Program-made: the position numbers and the translations under genes
Assembly: GCA_943787265.1 (NCBI GenBank)
Contig: CALSLT010000029.1
Coordinates: forward strand, 62,001 to 126,000
Source: an uncultured Planctomycetaceae bacterium
GTDB taxonomy: Bacteria; Planctomycetota; Planctomycetia; Planctomycetales; Planctomycetaceae
Reading direction: 5' to 3'
Length of the DNA: 64,000 nt
Notes under the pieces: generated by a model
Told to the model about the DNA's origin: nothing
What the model saw: only the letters and a program-made list of their open reading frames with translations
Databases searched by the model: none
Part shown: piece by piece, positions 28,841-38,710 of the stretch
Position numbering within the stretch: the first letter of the stretch is position 1
Layout of the letters: each line of letters begins with the position of its first letter

Positions 28841-29964
28841 ATGAAAATCGCAATTGGTTTCTATCGACTTTTATCCGGATGTGGGTGGAGTCGCGGCCCA
28901 CGTCGTTGAGCTCGGAAAGGCTCTGGCTCGACAAGACCATGACGTGAATGTTGTCGCCATTCCTTGCGGTGAAGAGCGATCACCCGCCAGCACTTTGCAA
29001 CGGCATGCGAGTCCATCGACCATCGATTCCGAAGCAGAAACCCATCTACTCCTGGATGACTCACCGCTGGCTGCAGAAATTTATCCGCGATGAGGGCATC
29101 GACGTTCTGCACGTCCACGGTCTTCGGCCGCTGGAAGCAACGAAGAATCTGGCAGCTCCAGTTGTCTTCACAAATCACACATCCGGATTTTTGAAACGGA
29201 TCAAGAAGGGACCAGCCGAGCATAGAAAGTTGGCCAAACGACTTTCCCACGTTTCGCACGTACTTGCCCCCAGCCAGGAACTTGTCGATGCAACATTGAC
29301 GGTCGGTTATCACGGCCCCGTCACATTCATCTCGAACGGCGTCGATACCGAACGCTTTACTCCAGGCCAGGCAACCTTCCGCGATGAGTGGGGTGCTCAA
29401 GATGACGAAGTCGTCATCCTCCTGGCACGTCGGCTTGTCGAAAAAAACGGTGTCACGGTTTTCGCCGAAGCGCTGAGCAGGCTCGCAGAAACCGACCTGA
29501 AATTCCGAGCAGTCTTCGCGGGTGACGGAGCCGAACGAGAAGCAGTCACTCAGATCCTTTCTCGTAACAAAGCGATCGACTCATCGGTATTTCTCGGCAA
29601 CGTTCTGAACGAGAACATGCCGGCGATTTACCGTTCTGCCGACCTCTCTGTCCTTCCATCGTTTATGGAAGCGACAAGTATCACAGGCCTGGAATCGATG
29701 GCCTGTGGGCTACCACTTGTCGGAACCAAAGTCGGTGGAATTCCAGTTCTCATCGACGATGAGAACACAGGAGTCCTCGTCGAACCTGGAGATCCGGAAG
29801 GTCTCGCCAAGGCGATTCACCGACTGGCCGACGACGCAACGCTTCGTCGCGGGATGGGTGACCGAGCCCGTCAGCGAGCAGCCGATCTGTTTTCGTGGGA
29901 TCGCATTGCCAACGAAACCGTGGCCATCTATCAGCAGTGTTCAGAACTTCGAGCGACCGCATGA
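28841..29964 (+). pseudogene. GT4-family glycosyltransferase with two frameshifts
   Basis: Retaining GT-B glycosyltransferase using a nucleotide sugar. The ATG at 28841 opens as MKIAIG; a shift at about 28853 restores MVSIDFYPDVGGVAAHVVEL, the donor/acceptor N-domain. A second shift near 28,995 leads to IYSWMTHRWLQKFIRDEGID, HVHGLRPLE and TNHTSGFLKR, then the C-domain with ISNGVDTERFTPG, LLARRLVEKNGV, MEATSITGLESMACGLPLVG and VEPGDPEGLA. The first shift is explained by one extra T (GCAATTGG against GCAATGG). An intact copy would have about 374 residues. The stop overlaps the wecB start (ATGA at 29961), so translation is coupled. Confidence 0.82.
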
Positions 29965-31073
29965 AAAAGATCATGCTGGCATTCGGGACTCGCCCCGAAG
30001 CAATCAAAATGGCTCCGCTGGTCCAGGCTCTGGAAAAACATCCGGACTTTGAACCACAGGTCGTCGTTACAGCTCAACATCGCGAGATGCTTGACCAGAT
30101 TCTCGAACTGTTCGCAATCACGCCGCGCGTCGACCTGAACCTGATGCAGCCCGGACAAACTCTGGCTGCGCTGACCGCCCGGATCGTCGACCAGCTAACA
30201 CCAGTCATCGGCGAACTTCAACCGGACGCGGTGATCGTTCAGGGCGATACAACGACGACATTCTGTTCGGCTCTCGCGGCATTCTACCAGGACGTTCCGA
30301 TTGGTCACGTCGAAGCTGGTTTGCGAACTGGCGACATTCGCGCACCGTTTCCGGAAGAAATGAACCGCGTTCTTACAACTCGGCTGGCACGTTGGCATTT
30401 CGCTGCGACGGACAACAATTGTCAGACTCTGCTTGGTGAAAACGTTGATCCCGATTCAGTTTTCGTCACTGGTAACCCAGTCATTGACGCTTTATTGCAG
30501 GTTCGCGATCGAATTGAATCCGGACGGCAAAGTGATTCCACAAAACAATTGACCAGCCAGTTCGAACGACCTTACGTTCTGGTCACTGGGCACCGACGCG
30601 AGAGTTTTGGCGACGGCTTCGAATCGATCTGCCGCGCCATCGCGACTCTTGCCGAACGGCACCCGGAGCTGGACGTCATCTATCCGGTACACCTGAATCC
30701 ACGCGTTCAGGAACCGGTCAATCGCATACTTGGCACGCTGCCAAACGTCCGCCTGATCGCCCCACAATCGTATGAACCATTCGTCGCCCTGATGTGCGGC
30801 GCGACGTTCATCCTGACTGACTCCGGCGGTGTTCAGGAAGAAGCACCTTCGCTCGGCAAGCCAGTTCTGGTCATGCGTGAGCAAACTGAACGGCAGGAAG
30901 GACTCGATGGCGGAGTTCGGCTCGTAGGCACGGACGAAGTTCGCATTCTGGAAGAATCGGAACGACTGATTACTGACGAAGCGCACTATCGCCAGATGGC
31001 CGAAGCGATCAACCCGTACGGTGACGGGACGACGTCAAATCAGATCGTCGAGTTGCTCAGCCGGCTGGTGTAA
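29961..31073 (+). CDS. wecB: UDP-N-acetylglucosamine 2-epimerase (non-hydrolysing)
   Basis: Interconverts UDP-GlcNAc and UDP-ManNAc, giving the donor for ManNAc-containing surface polysaccharides. Seen: MLAFGTRPEAIKMAPLVQAL, the conserved QGDTTTTFCSALAAFYQ, VGHVEAGLRTGDI-type GHVEAGLRTGDI, FPEEMNRVLTTRLA, TGHRRESFG, and the C-domain LTDSGGVQEEAPSLGKPVLVMR. 370 residues, normal for the family. The ATG at 29961 overlaps the GT4 stop, so both are one transcript. It is clean and uninterrupted, unlike its neighbour. The start is chosen because the family begins at this point. Confidence 0.95.
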   Translation: MKKIMLAFGTRPEAIKMAPLVQALEKHPDFEPQVVVTAQHREMLDQILELFAITPRVDLNLMQPGQTLAALTARIVDQLTPVIGELQPDAVIVQGDTTTTFCSALAAFYQDVPIGHVEAGLRTGDIRAPFPEEMNRVLTTRLARWHFAATDNNCQTLLGENVDPDSVFVTGNPVIDALLQVRDRIESGRQSDSTKQLTSQFERPYVLVTGHRRESFGDGFESICRAIATLAERHPELDVIYPVHLNPRVQEPVNRILGTLPNVRLIAPQSYEPFVALMCGATFILTDSGGVQEEAPSLGKPVLVMREQTERQEGLDGGVRLVGTDEVRILEESERLITDEAHYRQMAEAINPYGDGTTSNQIVELLSRLV

Positions 31074-31103
31074 ATGCCGCCGGCCGCGGCAAGAAACTGG
31101 CTG

Positions 31104-32474
31104 CTACTTCCGCAAGCGAATGTCGACACTTTCGCTGTGAGCGGTCAGGCCTTCCTTCTTCGCCATCGCTCGCAGATCGTCGGCCGCTTCTGAAAGTGCC
31201 GATTCGTTGTACCAGATGACGGACGAACGTTTCAGGAAGTCGTTCGAGCAAAGCCCGTTCGCAAACCTCGCCGTTCCACCTGTCGGAAGCACGTGCGACG
31301 GGCCGGCGACGTAATCTCCCACCGCGACTGGCGTGTGATGTCCCAGAAAGATCGCTCCAGCGTTCTGCACATTGTCGAGCATCTTGTCGGGCTCGGTCGT
31401 TGAGATGTGGAGATGCTCGGGCGCCATCAGATCAGTTAGTTGCGCGGCCTCTTCTGCATCGTTCGCTAGAATCAGCGCTCCGTAGTCCAGCAAGCTGATT
31501 CTCGCCAGGTCACCTCGCGGCAGCAGAGCCAACTGCTTTGTTAGTTCTTCTCGAACGGCTTCGATCAGCGGCTCGTGCCAGGTGATCAATACTCCCGAAC
31601 CGGGACTGTGCTCTGCCTGCGAGATCAGATCAGCAGCCACGAAGTCAGGACGAGCGGTTTCGTCGGCAAGAACAATTACCTCACTCGGCCCCGCAATGCT
31701 GTCAATATCGACCTCGCCGAATACGTGCCGCTTTGCCAATGCAACGAACAAATTACCCGGTCCGACAATCTTGTCGACTCGTTCGATGCCGGGAACTCCG
31801 TACGCGATCGCAGCGACCGCCTGAGCTCCGCCCATCCGATAGACTTCGGAGATTCCGAGTTCATGGCAGGCTGCAAGCAGGTCAGTGTTGTACCCCCCGA
31901 AATCGGTCGGCGGCACAACGACAACAATTTCTTTCACTCCTGCAACCTGAGCAGGAACGGCTGTCATCAACAGAGTCGACGGGTAAGCGGCCGCACCACC
32001 TGGGACACAGATTCCAGCACGTTGCAGAGGAAGGTATCTCTGGCGGAGTTCGATCCTCGCATCGCCGCTCTCGCGGATCTGTGATACATCCTCGGAAAGA
32101 ATCGCTGATTGAAATTCGACAATGTTGTCTCGGATTCGTCGAATTGTGGCGAGATACTCGGGAGCTGCTGCTGCGTGAGCGGCTTCAAACTCGTCCGACG
32201 TGACTCGCAGGGTCTGATCTGTGAGTTCCTTTCCGTCGAGCTTCTTCGAATATTCAAGCACTGCATCCAGACCGCCAGACCGAACATCATCACAGATTTT
32301 TTCAACAACCTGTTGTGGCGACAGCGGCTCACCAAACAGCTCGATCGTGCGCTGACGACCAGCTTCCGACACGATATTTCCGCGAGGACTCAGTTTGTCG
32401 CGCAACGCGTCAAGCACCGCTCGAGCGTCATTCTGGCGGCAGTCAATTGTCTGAATCGAAAGAGCGTCACTCAT
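31104..32474 (-). CDS. hisD: Histidinol dehydrogenase
   Basis: Last enzyme of histidine synthesis: oxidises L-histidinol twice with NAD+ to L-histidine, using Zn2+. Seen: RQRYLPLQRAGICVPGGAAAYPSTLLMTAVPA, GGAQAVAAIAYGV, DKIVGPGNLFVALAK, SIAGPSEVIVLADE, ISQAEHSPGSGVLIT, MAPEHLHIST and GPSHVLPTGGTARFANGL. About 456 residues, slightly longer than E. coli HisD. The ATG at 32474 (MSDALSIQTID) is used; the open frame runs upstream but the first 38 residues there do not look like the protein. It stands alone downstream of the ABC operon, on the same strand, 153 bp away. Confidence 0.95.
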   Translation of the reverse strand: MSDALSIQTIDCRQNDARAVLDALRDKLSPRGNIVSEAGRQRTIELFGEPLSPQQVVEKICDDVRSGGLDAVLEYSKKLDGKELTDQTLRVTSDEFEAAHAAAAPEYLATIRRIRDNIVEFQSAILSEDVSQIRESGDARIELRQRYLPLQRAGICVPGGAAAYPSTLLMTAVPAQVAGVKEIVVVVPPTDFGGYNTDLLAACHELGISEVYRMGGAQAVAAIAYGVPGIERVDKIVGPGNLFVALAKRHVFGEVDIDSIAGPSEVIVLADETARPDFVAADLISQAEHSPGSGVLITWHEPLIEAVREELTKQLALLPRGDLARISLLDYGALILANDAEEAAQLTDLMAPEHLHISTTEPDKMLDNVQNAGAIFLGHHTPVAVGDYVAGPSHVLPTGGTARFANGLCSNDFLKRSSVIWYNESALSEAADDLRAMAKKEGLTAHSESVDIRLRK

Positions 32475-32627
32475 CAAACTATCCGAATACGAAAACGTCA
32501 GGTACTGGTCAGGAAGCGGGATGATAAGCAGACTGAACGTGACTACCAGTAAGTAAGCGTCAAACTCTTCCAGCCACCGCCATGACAAAACCTGAGCAAG
32601 CCTCGCTATAGCCAGAATCTGCCAGAG

Positions 32628-34163
32628 TCAGGTTGCGGCCAGCGTCTTCAATTGCCGAATGATCAGCCACTGCAGGAAGAGCATCGCCAGAAACGTGACA
32701 ACACCGATTGTCCCCAGAACGCCGAAAGACGCGTTTCGCCCCGCCGTTGCCATGAAGATGACGTTTGGCACAACAACAACCGAAATTCCAAACGGAACGG
32801 CGCCCCACTTAACCACCAGAGAAAGCAACACGATCACGTGCACAGACAGCAGATATTGCAACATCCAGTACCAGCCGTCTTCTCGAATGAAGATCCTCTT
32901 GAACAGGTAGTTCTCAAAGAATTTCGGAGCGATAAAAGCGCCAACGACAAACACAATGATCGCCGGCAGAAACGCTGGAGCCACTCCTGCAAGTTTCCCC
33001 AACGCAACTCGCGTCATCGTCTTGGGCAGAAGCGTCAGACATGACCAGGTCTGCCAGCGAAGTTCCTCACGAAACAATCGCGATAGATAAATCGGAATCT
33101 CAACAATCAATGCCGTCAGCATCGACGCCATGAGTGTTGCGCCGACGTTGTCAGCCACGTCGGTCCGAACTCGTTTCGAAATCATGACGCTCATCGCCCC
33201 CATCAGAATGGAGTAGGCAAGCAGCTTGATGACAACCGCCGTTATGCCACCCGTCAGAAAATTAAAATCCTTCCAGACAATCGCGTGATTCCAGACACGA
33301 CTCTGCGAAGCAACTCGTTTCGAAAACAGAGCCATCATCCCACGGGCCGGCGTACTGACTGCTTCGTTTCGCGGTAAAAACGTCAAAGAGCATCCACGCC
33401 AACAGAAAGAAAACTGCACCGCAGCTCAGGTCAACGATCACCTGGAAACTCAGTGGATTTCCATTGAAGCCGGTCGTCAGAATCACGTCGAGCGACCCCA
33501 GTGGCGTTGTCTGCTCGACCGTTTCCGCAACCTCGTAAATCGCTTCTCTTGTCGTGACGCTGATATTTTTGTCCCGATACATCTCCCGACCGGCGTCTCG
33601 AAGTAAATAAGGCGTAATAAAAACAGTGGCGAGTGCCGCAGTCGTCAGCGACGCCGCCAGACTCGAACGCGCGCAGACTGTCGAAAGGAATGCGCCCACG
33701 CCAGCCATCAAAACAGCAAACGCCAGCAGCGCCACATAGGCCGCGAAGATTTGATCAATCGATACTCCTCCGAGCGTAATTGCCAGAATCGTGAATGGTA
33801 GTTGAAACAGAAAGTAGCAGCACGACACCCAGTAAACGCGGAGTTACTTTGCCGAGCAGTATGCCGACCGGACTGATTCCAGCCATGCGAAGTAGGCCGA
33901 GCGTTAATTCTTCTTTCTCTTCAGTAATGACCGTCGAAAAGAAACTGACGCCGGCGAGGTTCAGCAGAAAAAAATTGACCCAGCACATCGATCGAAAAAA
34001 CGTCGCGGCCCGGGGCGTTGTAATTCGAAATGTCCCTCTGAACCTGCACAACGAACAGCAGGATTAACACCGCAAATCCAAGACGAACCAAGTGCGTTCG
34101 TGCCAGACGCGTGTCAACTCGCATCGCTCGTTCGACGAGTGCAAAGGTGCCGCGAGCAGCCAT
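32628..34163 (-). pseudogene. ABC-2 type transport system permease, three frameshifts
   Basis: Membrane subunit of an ABC exporter. Segments on the minus strand join in order: MAARGTFALVERAMRVDTRL; NFFLLNLAGVSFFSTVITEE with the coupling-like EELTLGLLRMAGISPVGILLGK; LPFTILAITLGGVSIDQIFAAY and AVLMAGVGAFLSTVCARSSLAA; then ITAVVIKLLAYSILMGAMSV, EELRWQTWSCLTLLPKTM and a final helix block ending QLKTLAAT. About 510 residues and roughly ten helices. The three breaks fit single-base changes: an extra T in a T6 run near 34,000, a lost base near 33,815, and an extra base near 33,375. Its start overlaps the ATPase stop by one base (TGATG). Confidence 0.75.
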
Positions 34164-35136
34164 CAGCGAACTCCCTTTTCAGTCAGGTCCATGAAGGCCT
34201 GATTCAGGTGTCGCTGTGCTCGTGAAAAACCAGTAACCGTGATCCCGGCGTCCATCGCCGCCCGAAGAACGCCGTTCGAATCAAGTTGCTCAGGATCAAA
34301 GGCGACACGCACGTCGGCAGATCCTTCGACTTCCTCGATACTCATGATCCCTGTGGTCTCGCCGAGTTTCTCTTTCAATCCATTCAGCGGCTCCGAAGGA
34401 GTCAACCGGTACGTTGGATAGTCAGCCTGATGATCCAGCAATCCTTGCATTGTCCCGCAGTAGCGGATCGTGCCTCGGTCGATAATCGTGACACTGTCGC
34501 AGAGTTCAGCCAGTTCACTGAGAATGTGCGAACTGATAATGATTGTTTTGCCCATGCTGCGCAGAGCTCGAAGCACATCCATCAGCTCAATGCGTGCTCG
34601 AGGGGTCAAGTCCCGAAGCCGGCTCGTCAAGCAGTAGAATGTCCGGATCGTTGACGAGAACTCGCGCCAGCCCGACGCGTTGTTGCATTCCTCGCGACAA
34701 ACCGTTGATCAACTCGGTCCGTTTCCCACCCATGTCCCGTCAGCTCGAGCACGTCATCGAGTACTTTCGTCCGAGTCTCGACCGGTAATCCATAGGCTGC
34801 GGCGAAGAAGTCGAGGTACTCATAAACCGTCATCTGCCGATACATGCTGAAATGGTCCGGCATAAATCCGAGCCGGCGGCGGACGGCGAGGTAGTCGGTC
34901 GCCACGTCTCGGCCGAAAACTTCAACCTTTCCCGTTTGCGGCTTCAGCAGCGTACAGATCAACTTAAGGACCGTTGTCTTGCCAGCACCGTTGGGACCAA
35001 CAAATCCGTGCAGCGACTGAGACGGAACATCGAAGTTGATGTCGACCAGCGCTTTGAATTTGCGAAACGAATGCTGCACGCCACGAAGCACGACCGCGGG
35101 CTTGTTCGGTTCGGATTGTGTCTCAGTTGATGTCAT
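34163..35136 (-). pseudogene. ABC transporter ATP-binding protein, two frameshifts
   Basis: Nucleotide-binding subunit of the exporter. Walker A FVGPNGAGKTTVLKL, Q-loop region GFMPDHFSMYRQMTV, signature GLSRGMQQRVGLARV, Walker B DPDILLLDEPASGLDP, H-loop TIIISSHILSELAELC. The frame breaks near 34,733 (one extra C in GGACATGGG against GGAATGGG) and again near 34,605 (extra C in a GACCCC run), then continues to the C-terminal DUF4162-like tail. About 320 residues when joined, normal for ABC-2 exporters (CcmA type). It overlaps the upstream hypothetical gene by 14 bp and the permease by one, so the group is an operon. Confidence 0.8.
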
Positions 35137-35692
35137 GATGGCTTCGGAGAATCCCAGGAGAACTGATCGTTGTGATGAGGCTGATCATCGCGAAGGTAAC
35201 TGCGTCGGGCGGAATGGACAGATCGATGCGATAAACAATCCGCCCTTTATGGCTACCAAACCGAGCTTCCCGGTCGGCGGCATTCTGACAAACCAGATCG
35301 GCTGGCAAATCCGCATGGACATAGAGCCGTGCTTCACCCGCTGGCAGTCGAAGAGCCGCGATGTCGGCTCGACGACGAAGTTGAAGATCGCGAGCGATCA
35401 TCCATTTCGAGAACTGATCCAGCACGTCGTCAGGAGTTGCCATGCGATTTCGCGCGAAAATCGCTGAAACTGCCGCGACAGGTTGAACTCAACTGCCAAC
35501 CGCAGCCCAGACTCGTCGATGATGCTTCCGGCTCCGGCCTGCAAGGCTTTCGACATTTACTCGGTACATCGAGTCTCCGTGCAGGATCATAGCACTTCGA
35601 ATTTCGCTCGCGAGAATTCCTTCAGTTTCGATCGTCAGACGACCGCAGCCGCTTTGAAGCGTCTCCTTCGCCTCGCTCCGAGGCGTCATCAC
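35123..35692 (-). pseudogene. Conserved-looking hypothetical in ABC operon, frame-disrupted
   Basis: Starts immediately after the stop of the large membrane protein (TGA, then GTG/ATG at 35692/35689) and ends inside the ATPase start region. The parts MTPRSEAKETLQSGCGRLTI and YRVNVESLAG, then (shifted) IIDESGLRLAVEF, and (shifted again) VLDQFSKWMIARDLQLRRR and AGEARLYVHADLPADLVCQN, read as one protein of about 185 residues. Two single-base changes are needed. No family recognised. Its position between the membrane partner and ATPase suggests an accessory role for the exporter, inferred only from location. Confidence 0.5.
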
Positions 35693-37240
35693 TCAGGCAG
35701 CGGCTCTGAGGCGGCGAACCCTTGCGTTCACCACCTTTGCTCGAAACTCCCCCAAAGGCACTTCGGCTCTGCTCGCAAACGTACGATATGTAAACGGTGG
35801 CATGTCGACGGCGAACTGTCCGTCTCGGCCGTTCCTCAGCACTCCGGAGACGCGTTCGAGATTTTCGACCGTTGAGACGATCGGGAAGCTGCCAGCCGCT
35901 CGGATGGCGTAGTCCCCACCCGACGTCACGAACAGGCTGTTCCATTGCTCGACATCCCACCGCCCATCCGGCAACTGCCTCGCCGTAGCCACCGACGTGG
36001 TCGACGTCGACTCGCCGTACCCTCGTGCCCCCATCACTGAAAACAACCAACTGAAACCGGCAACCACGACGACCAGCGCGAGCAGACTGTAGCGGTAGTC
36101 AATTTTCGACCTGACTACTAGATATCCGCCTGGAAATAACGTCAGCAGATAAACGCCAGAAAGCATGTAAATCAGCGGCCACTCGTGGTTCGGTTTGAGA
36201 AATTCTTTAAGCCGCGTCGGGATCAACCGATCGCTGTCCCACTCGGCGTAGGCTTCGAAGAATTCTTCGTCGCGGCGAATGAATTCGGTCGACGTTGGAT
36301 CGATGTCAAACGTTGAACCGTTTCGGTCGACAACGGAAACAAGATCCTGACTCGTTGCGTACATCTTTTCGTAGATGTAAGCCCGACTGAGCCCATCACG
36401 AGTCATGTCGTGCCAGTAGATCTTTCCGACTCCAAATCGGTCCGGCCGCGGTTCGACATTCAGCTCTGGAACTGGCACTTCGGGATACCGGCCAGTCGGC
36501 TCCTTTAGAACGTGGAGAATCCCGCCACGGAATAACCAGTCTCGAAAAGCGTCCCGCCGCGGCTCCTCCCACCGCGGCGCGTGATCCATTACCGCCAGCC
36601 GCAAAGCATCCGTGGCAACTACACTGACGGGAAACCAGTTTTCGGAAAACCCCTTGAGTCCTTGCTTAATCCCGCTGTTTGCGATCGGATCGTTCAGAAT
36701 GACTCGGGAACCACTTGTTAACTGAGGACGTTCTGTCTGGAAGGCGTCTTCCAGACCGTCGCCCCAGCGAAGCTCCCAAACTTCACCTTCGTCAAGCATG
36801 TATGGGTAAAACTGCAATATCCGCGTCGACAACGGCGCGATGTAAACATCCTGCAAGATCTCGGCACCGGACCAGCTCCCCGTAGCCGACAAAAGCCGAT
36901 GACACCGCAGCGTTCCTTCGAACGGCGTGTCGCCCCGATTCTGGACACCAACGGTCAGCAGGTTGAACGTTCGAGGAACGGCACGCCCGTCGAATCCCCA
37001 TTCAGCATATTCGACTTCAATCGCCGAATTCGCGACCACTTCGTTCGGCAAGCCAAGCAGCCACGTGAAACAGCAGAGACCAACGAGCCACCACTCCTGC
37101 CTGAAACCTCGACGTCTTGCTACGCAGTTGCTCGAGGAGCAAGCGACGGCCCCGATGTATTTAGCCCCTTTGTCGAGCGGCCTGTTTGGTTGGCGAGAAG
37201 GCATTAGGTTGCGAATTAAATCCCTGCACAAGTCCTGCAT
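35693..37240 (-). CDS. Large membrane protein, partner of an ABC-2 exporter
   Basis: A 515-residue envelope protein with an N-terminal hydrophobic segment (WLVGLCCFTWLLGLPNEVVA), a long extracytoplasmic part and two C-terminal helices (PLIYMLSGVYLLTLFPGGYL; YSLLALVVVVAGFSWLFSV), then a periplasmic or cytoplasmic tail. The soluble part has a beta-sandwich-like start (EVEYAEWGFDGRAVPRTFNL) and a region with VMDHAPRWEEPRRDAFRDWL, reminiscent of GATase-like proteins that accompany exporters of the Gld type, but I cannot name a family. First gene of the operon ending with the permease. The start at 37240 has no clear ribosome-binding site; 37204 is an alternative. Confidence 0.7.
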   Translation of the reverse strand: MQDLCRDLIRNLMPSRQPNRPLDKGAKYIGAVACSSSNCVARRRGFRQEWWLVGLCCFTWLLGLPNEVVANSAIEVEYAEWGFDGRAVPRTFNLLTVGVQNRGDTPFEGTLRCHRLLSATGSWSGAEILQDVYIAPLSTRILQFYPYMLDEGEVWELRWGDGLEDAFQTERPQLTSGSRVILNDPIANSGIKQGLKGFSENWFPVSVVATDALRLAVMDHAPRWEEPRRDAFRDWLFRGGILHVLKEPTGRYPEVPVPELNVEPRPDRFGVGKIYWHDMTRDGLSRAYIYEKMYATSQDLVSVVDRNGSTFDIDPTSTEFIRRDEEFFEAYAEWDSDRLIPTRLKEFLKPNHEWPLIYMLSGVYLLTLFPGGYLVVRSKIDYRYSLLALVVVVAGFSWLFSVMGARGYGESTSTTSVATARQLPDGRWDVEQWNSLFVTSGGDYAIRAAGSFPIVSTVENLERVSGVLRNGRDGQFAVDMPPFTYRTFASRAEVPLGEFRAKVVNARVRRLRAAA

Positions 37241-37520
37241 GTGCGACTGCGATACTGGACGCCCATTCTGGAAGAACGTCGCGAAACACTTCGACCAGAC
37301 AGTGCTCTAAAATGACCTGAGAGTGCAGAGTTGTCGAGTGAACGACAATCGTTCCGCGAAATCGACTCGCCTGGCTGGAACCAACGTAGCCAATCCCACT
37401 ATCCTGATGCTGGTTGTTCGCCATTCCAACCAGCGAACGCTCGACTGATCTCCCTGAAACACCTTACACAGATTCGAGCCGCTTCATAACTTGAAGACGG
37501 CCACTGTCAGGAGCTTTTCC

Positions 37521-38255
37521 ATGACTACTGCATACAGTCTCGCAACCCGGCTCAAGCCAACCGTTCTTTCGCTCGCCTGCGGAATACTCATCACCGGATT
37601 CGCTGTCGAAGCATCTGCTCAAGCACAACAGCAGCAACCGACGGTTACCAAAGGGACAGTCGCAGAAGTCATTCGAAAAGGCCGAGCCACAACATTGATG
37701 ATCTTGAGCGAGGCTGGGGGAGACCCGATTTCGGTCCCAATCACGCCTCGCGTCCAGTTTGCGGTCCAGGCCAAAGGTGACCTTGGTTTTCTCGCTGAGA
37801 AGCAGGTCGTCTCTGGAAAAGGGACGCTGACTAACAAATCATTGTTCGTCAAAGCGTGGACAGTTCACGTCGGTCTTTCAGCCAGAAAAATCAAACCGTT
37901 CGTCAAACAGTCAGCCAAAGCAGTTGGCCAAAGCCAGAATAGTTATGACTTTGCCGGCACAGTCTCATCACGCCAGCAGGACAAAGATTATCCTGACTTC
38001 GAAACCGTGATCACCAATATTCGCCAGTTGAAGAACGCCCCCATTTACATCGACAAAGGAGCGGCCGTCACGGTCTCAATGACTGAGACAGATCGCGTCG
38101 AAGAGGGGGCAAAAGTTGAATTTATCGCAAACTTCGCCAAAGGCGGCCGAGTTCAAATCACTGCGCTCAAGGTCTTGCTGGATAAGCCGCTGAAAGCCGA
38201 AGAGTTCTTCAAAGAGGCTGAGAAAAAGTCGACCCGACGCCGCACTAGTTCGTAA
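37521..38255 (+). CDS. Secreted protein of unknown function
   Basis: Signal peptide clear (MTTAYSLATRLKPTVLSLAC...GFAVEASAQAQ), so the mature product is exported. The ATG at 37521 is chosen because AGGAG lies seven bases before it; a TTG ten codons earlier is less likely. About 244 residues. The rest is beta-rich with repeated value-like stretches (TVAEVIRKGRATTLMILSE, VSGKGTLTNKSLFVKAWTVH) and a basic C-terminus (KKSTRRRTSS). No family recognised. It precedes feoA by 73 bp on the same strand, but with an ordinary gap, so co-transcription is uncertain. Confidence 0.72.
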   Translation: MTTAYSLATRLKPTVLSLACGILITGFAVEASAQAQQQQPTVTKGTVAEVIRKGRATTLMILSEAGGDPISVPITPRVQFAVQAKGDLGFLAEKQVVSGKGTLTNKSLFVKAWTVHVGLSARKIKPFVKQSAKAVGQSQNSYDFAGTVSSRQQDKDYPDFETVITNIRQLKNAPIYIDKGAAVTVSMTETDRVEEGAKVEFIANFAKGGRVQITALKVLLDKPLKAEEFFKEAEKKSTRRRTSS

Positions 38256-38328
38256 CGAGTTGTCGCAACATTCAGGTTTGGTCCGCGAGGCAACTAACTT
38301 TCCGTACGCGTGAACTCGGAATCCGCTT

Positions 38329-38559
38329 GTGACAACGCTCGACTTGTTGAATGAAGGTCAGAAAGCTCGCATACTCGACGTGAGTGGCGAGGACGCCATC
38401 GCGGTACGTCTTATGGAGATGGGCCTAACCGACGGCGAAGAAGTCGAGCACCTTGGATGCGCTCCGTTAGGCGACCCGATCGAGTTTCTGATCAGAGGGT
38501 ATCGGCTGTCGTTGCGATCGACCGAGGCAAGCCGGGTCATCGTCGAACGAATCGTCTGA
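38329..38559 (+). CDS. feoA: Ferrous iron transport protein A
   Basis: Small SH3-like cytosolic protein (76 residues, family 70-85) that supports FeoB. Seen: LLNEGQKARILDVSG, MEMGLTDGEEVEHLG, APLGDPIEFLIRGYRLSLR. The GTG start at 38329 is inferred from length and fold. feoB starts 151 bp downstream on the same strand, the normal feoAB order. I see no clear Fur or iron-responsive box in the 70 bp before it. Confidence 0.92.
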   Translation: MTTLDLLNEGQKARILDVSGEDAIAVRLMEMGLTDGEEVEHLGCAPLGDPIEFLIRGYRLSLRSTEASRVIVERIV

Positions 38560-38710
38560 CTGAAAGAAACTCTGTTGTTTCATTGCACGTTCGGTCCCAC
38601 CTTAATGGCCACCATTCGCGACTGAGTCTCAGTCTGACTCACCCAACCGTAGGCTGCCGCGTTTGCGCTGGCTACATCTTCGATAACGCCTCTCAGAATC
38701 CCTCCAACTC

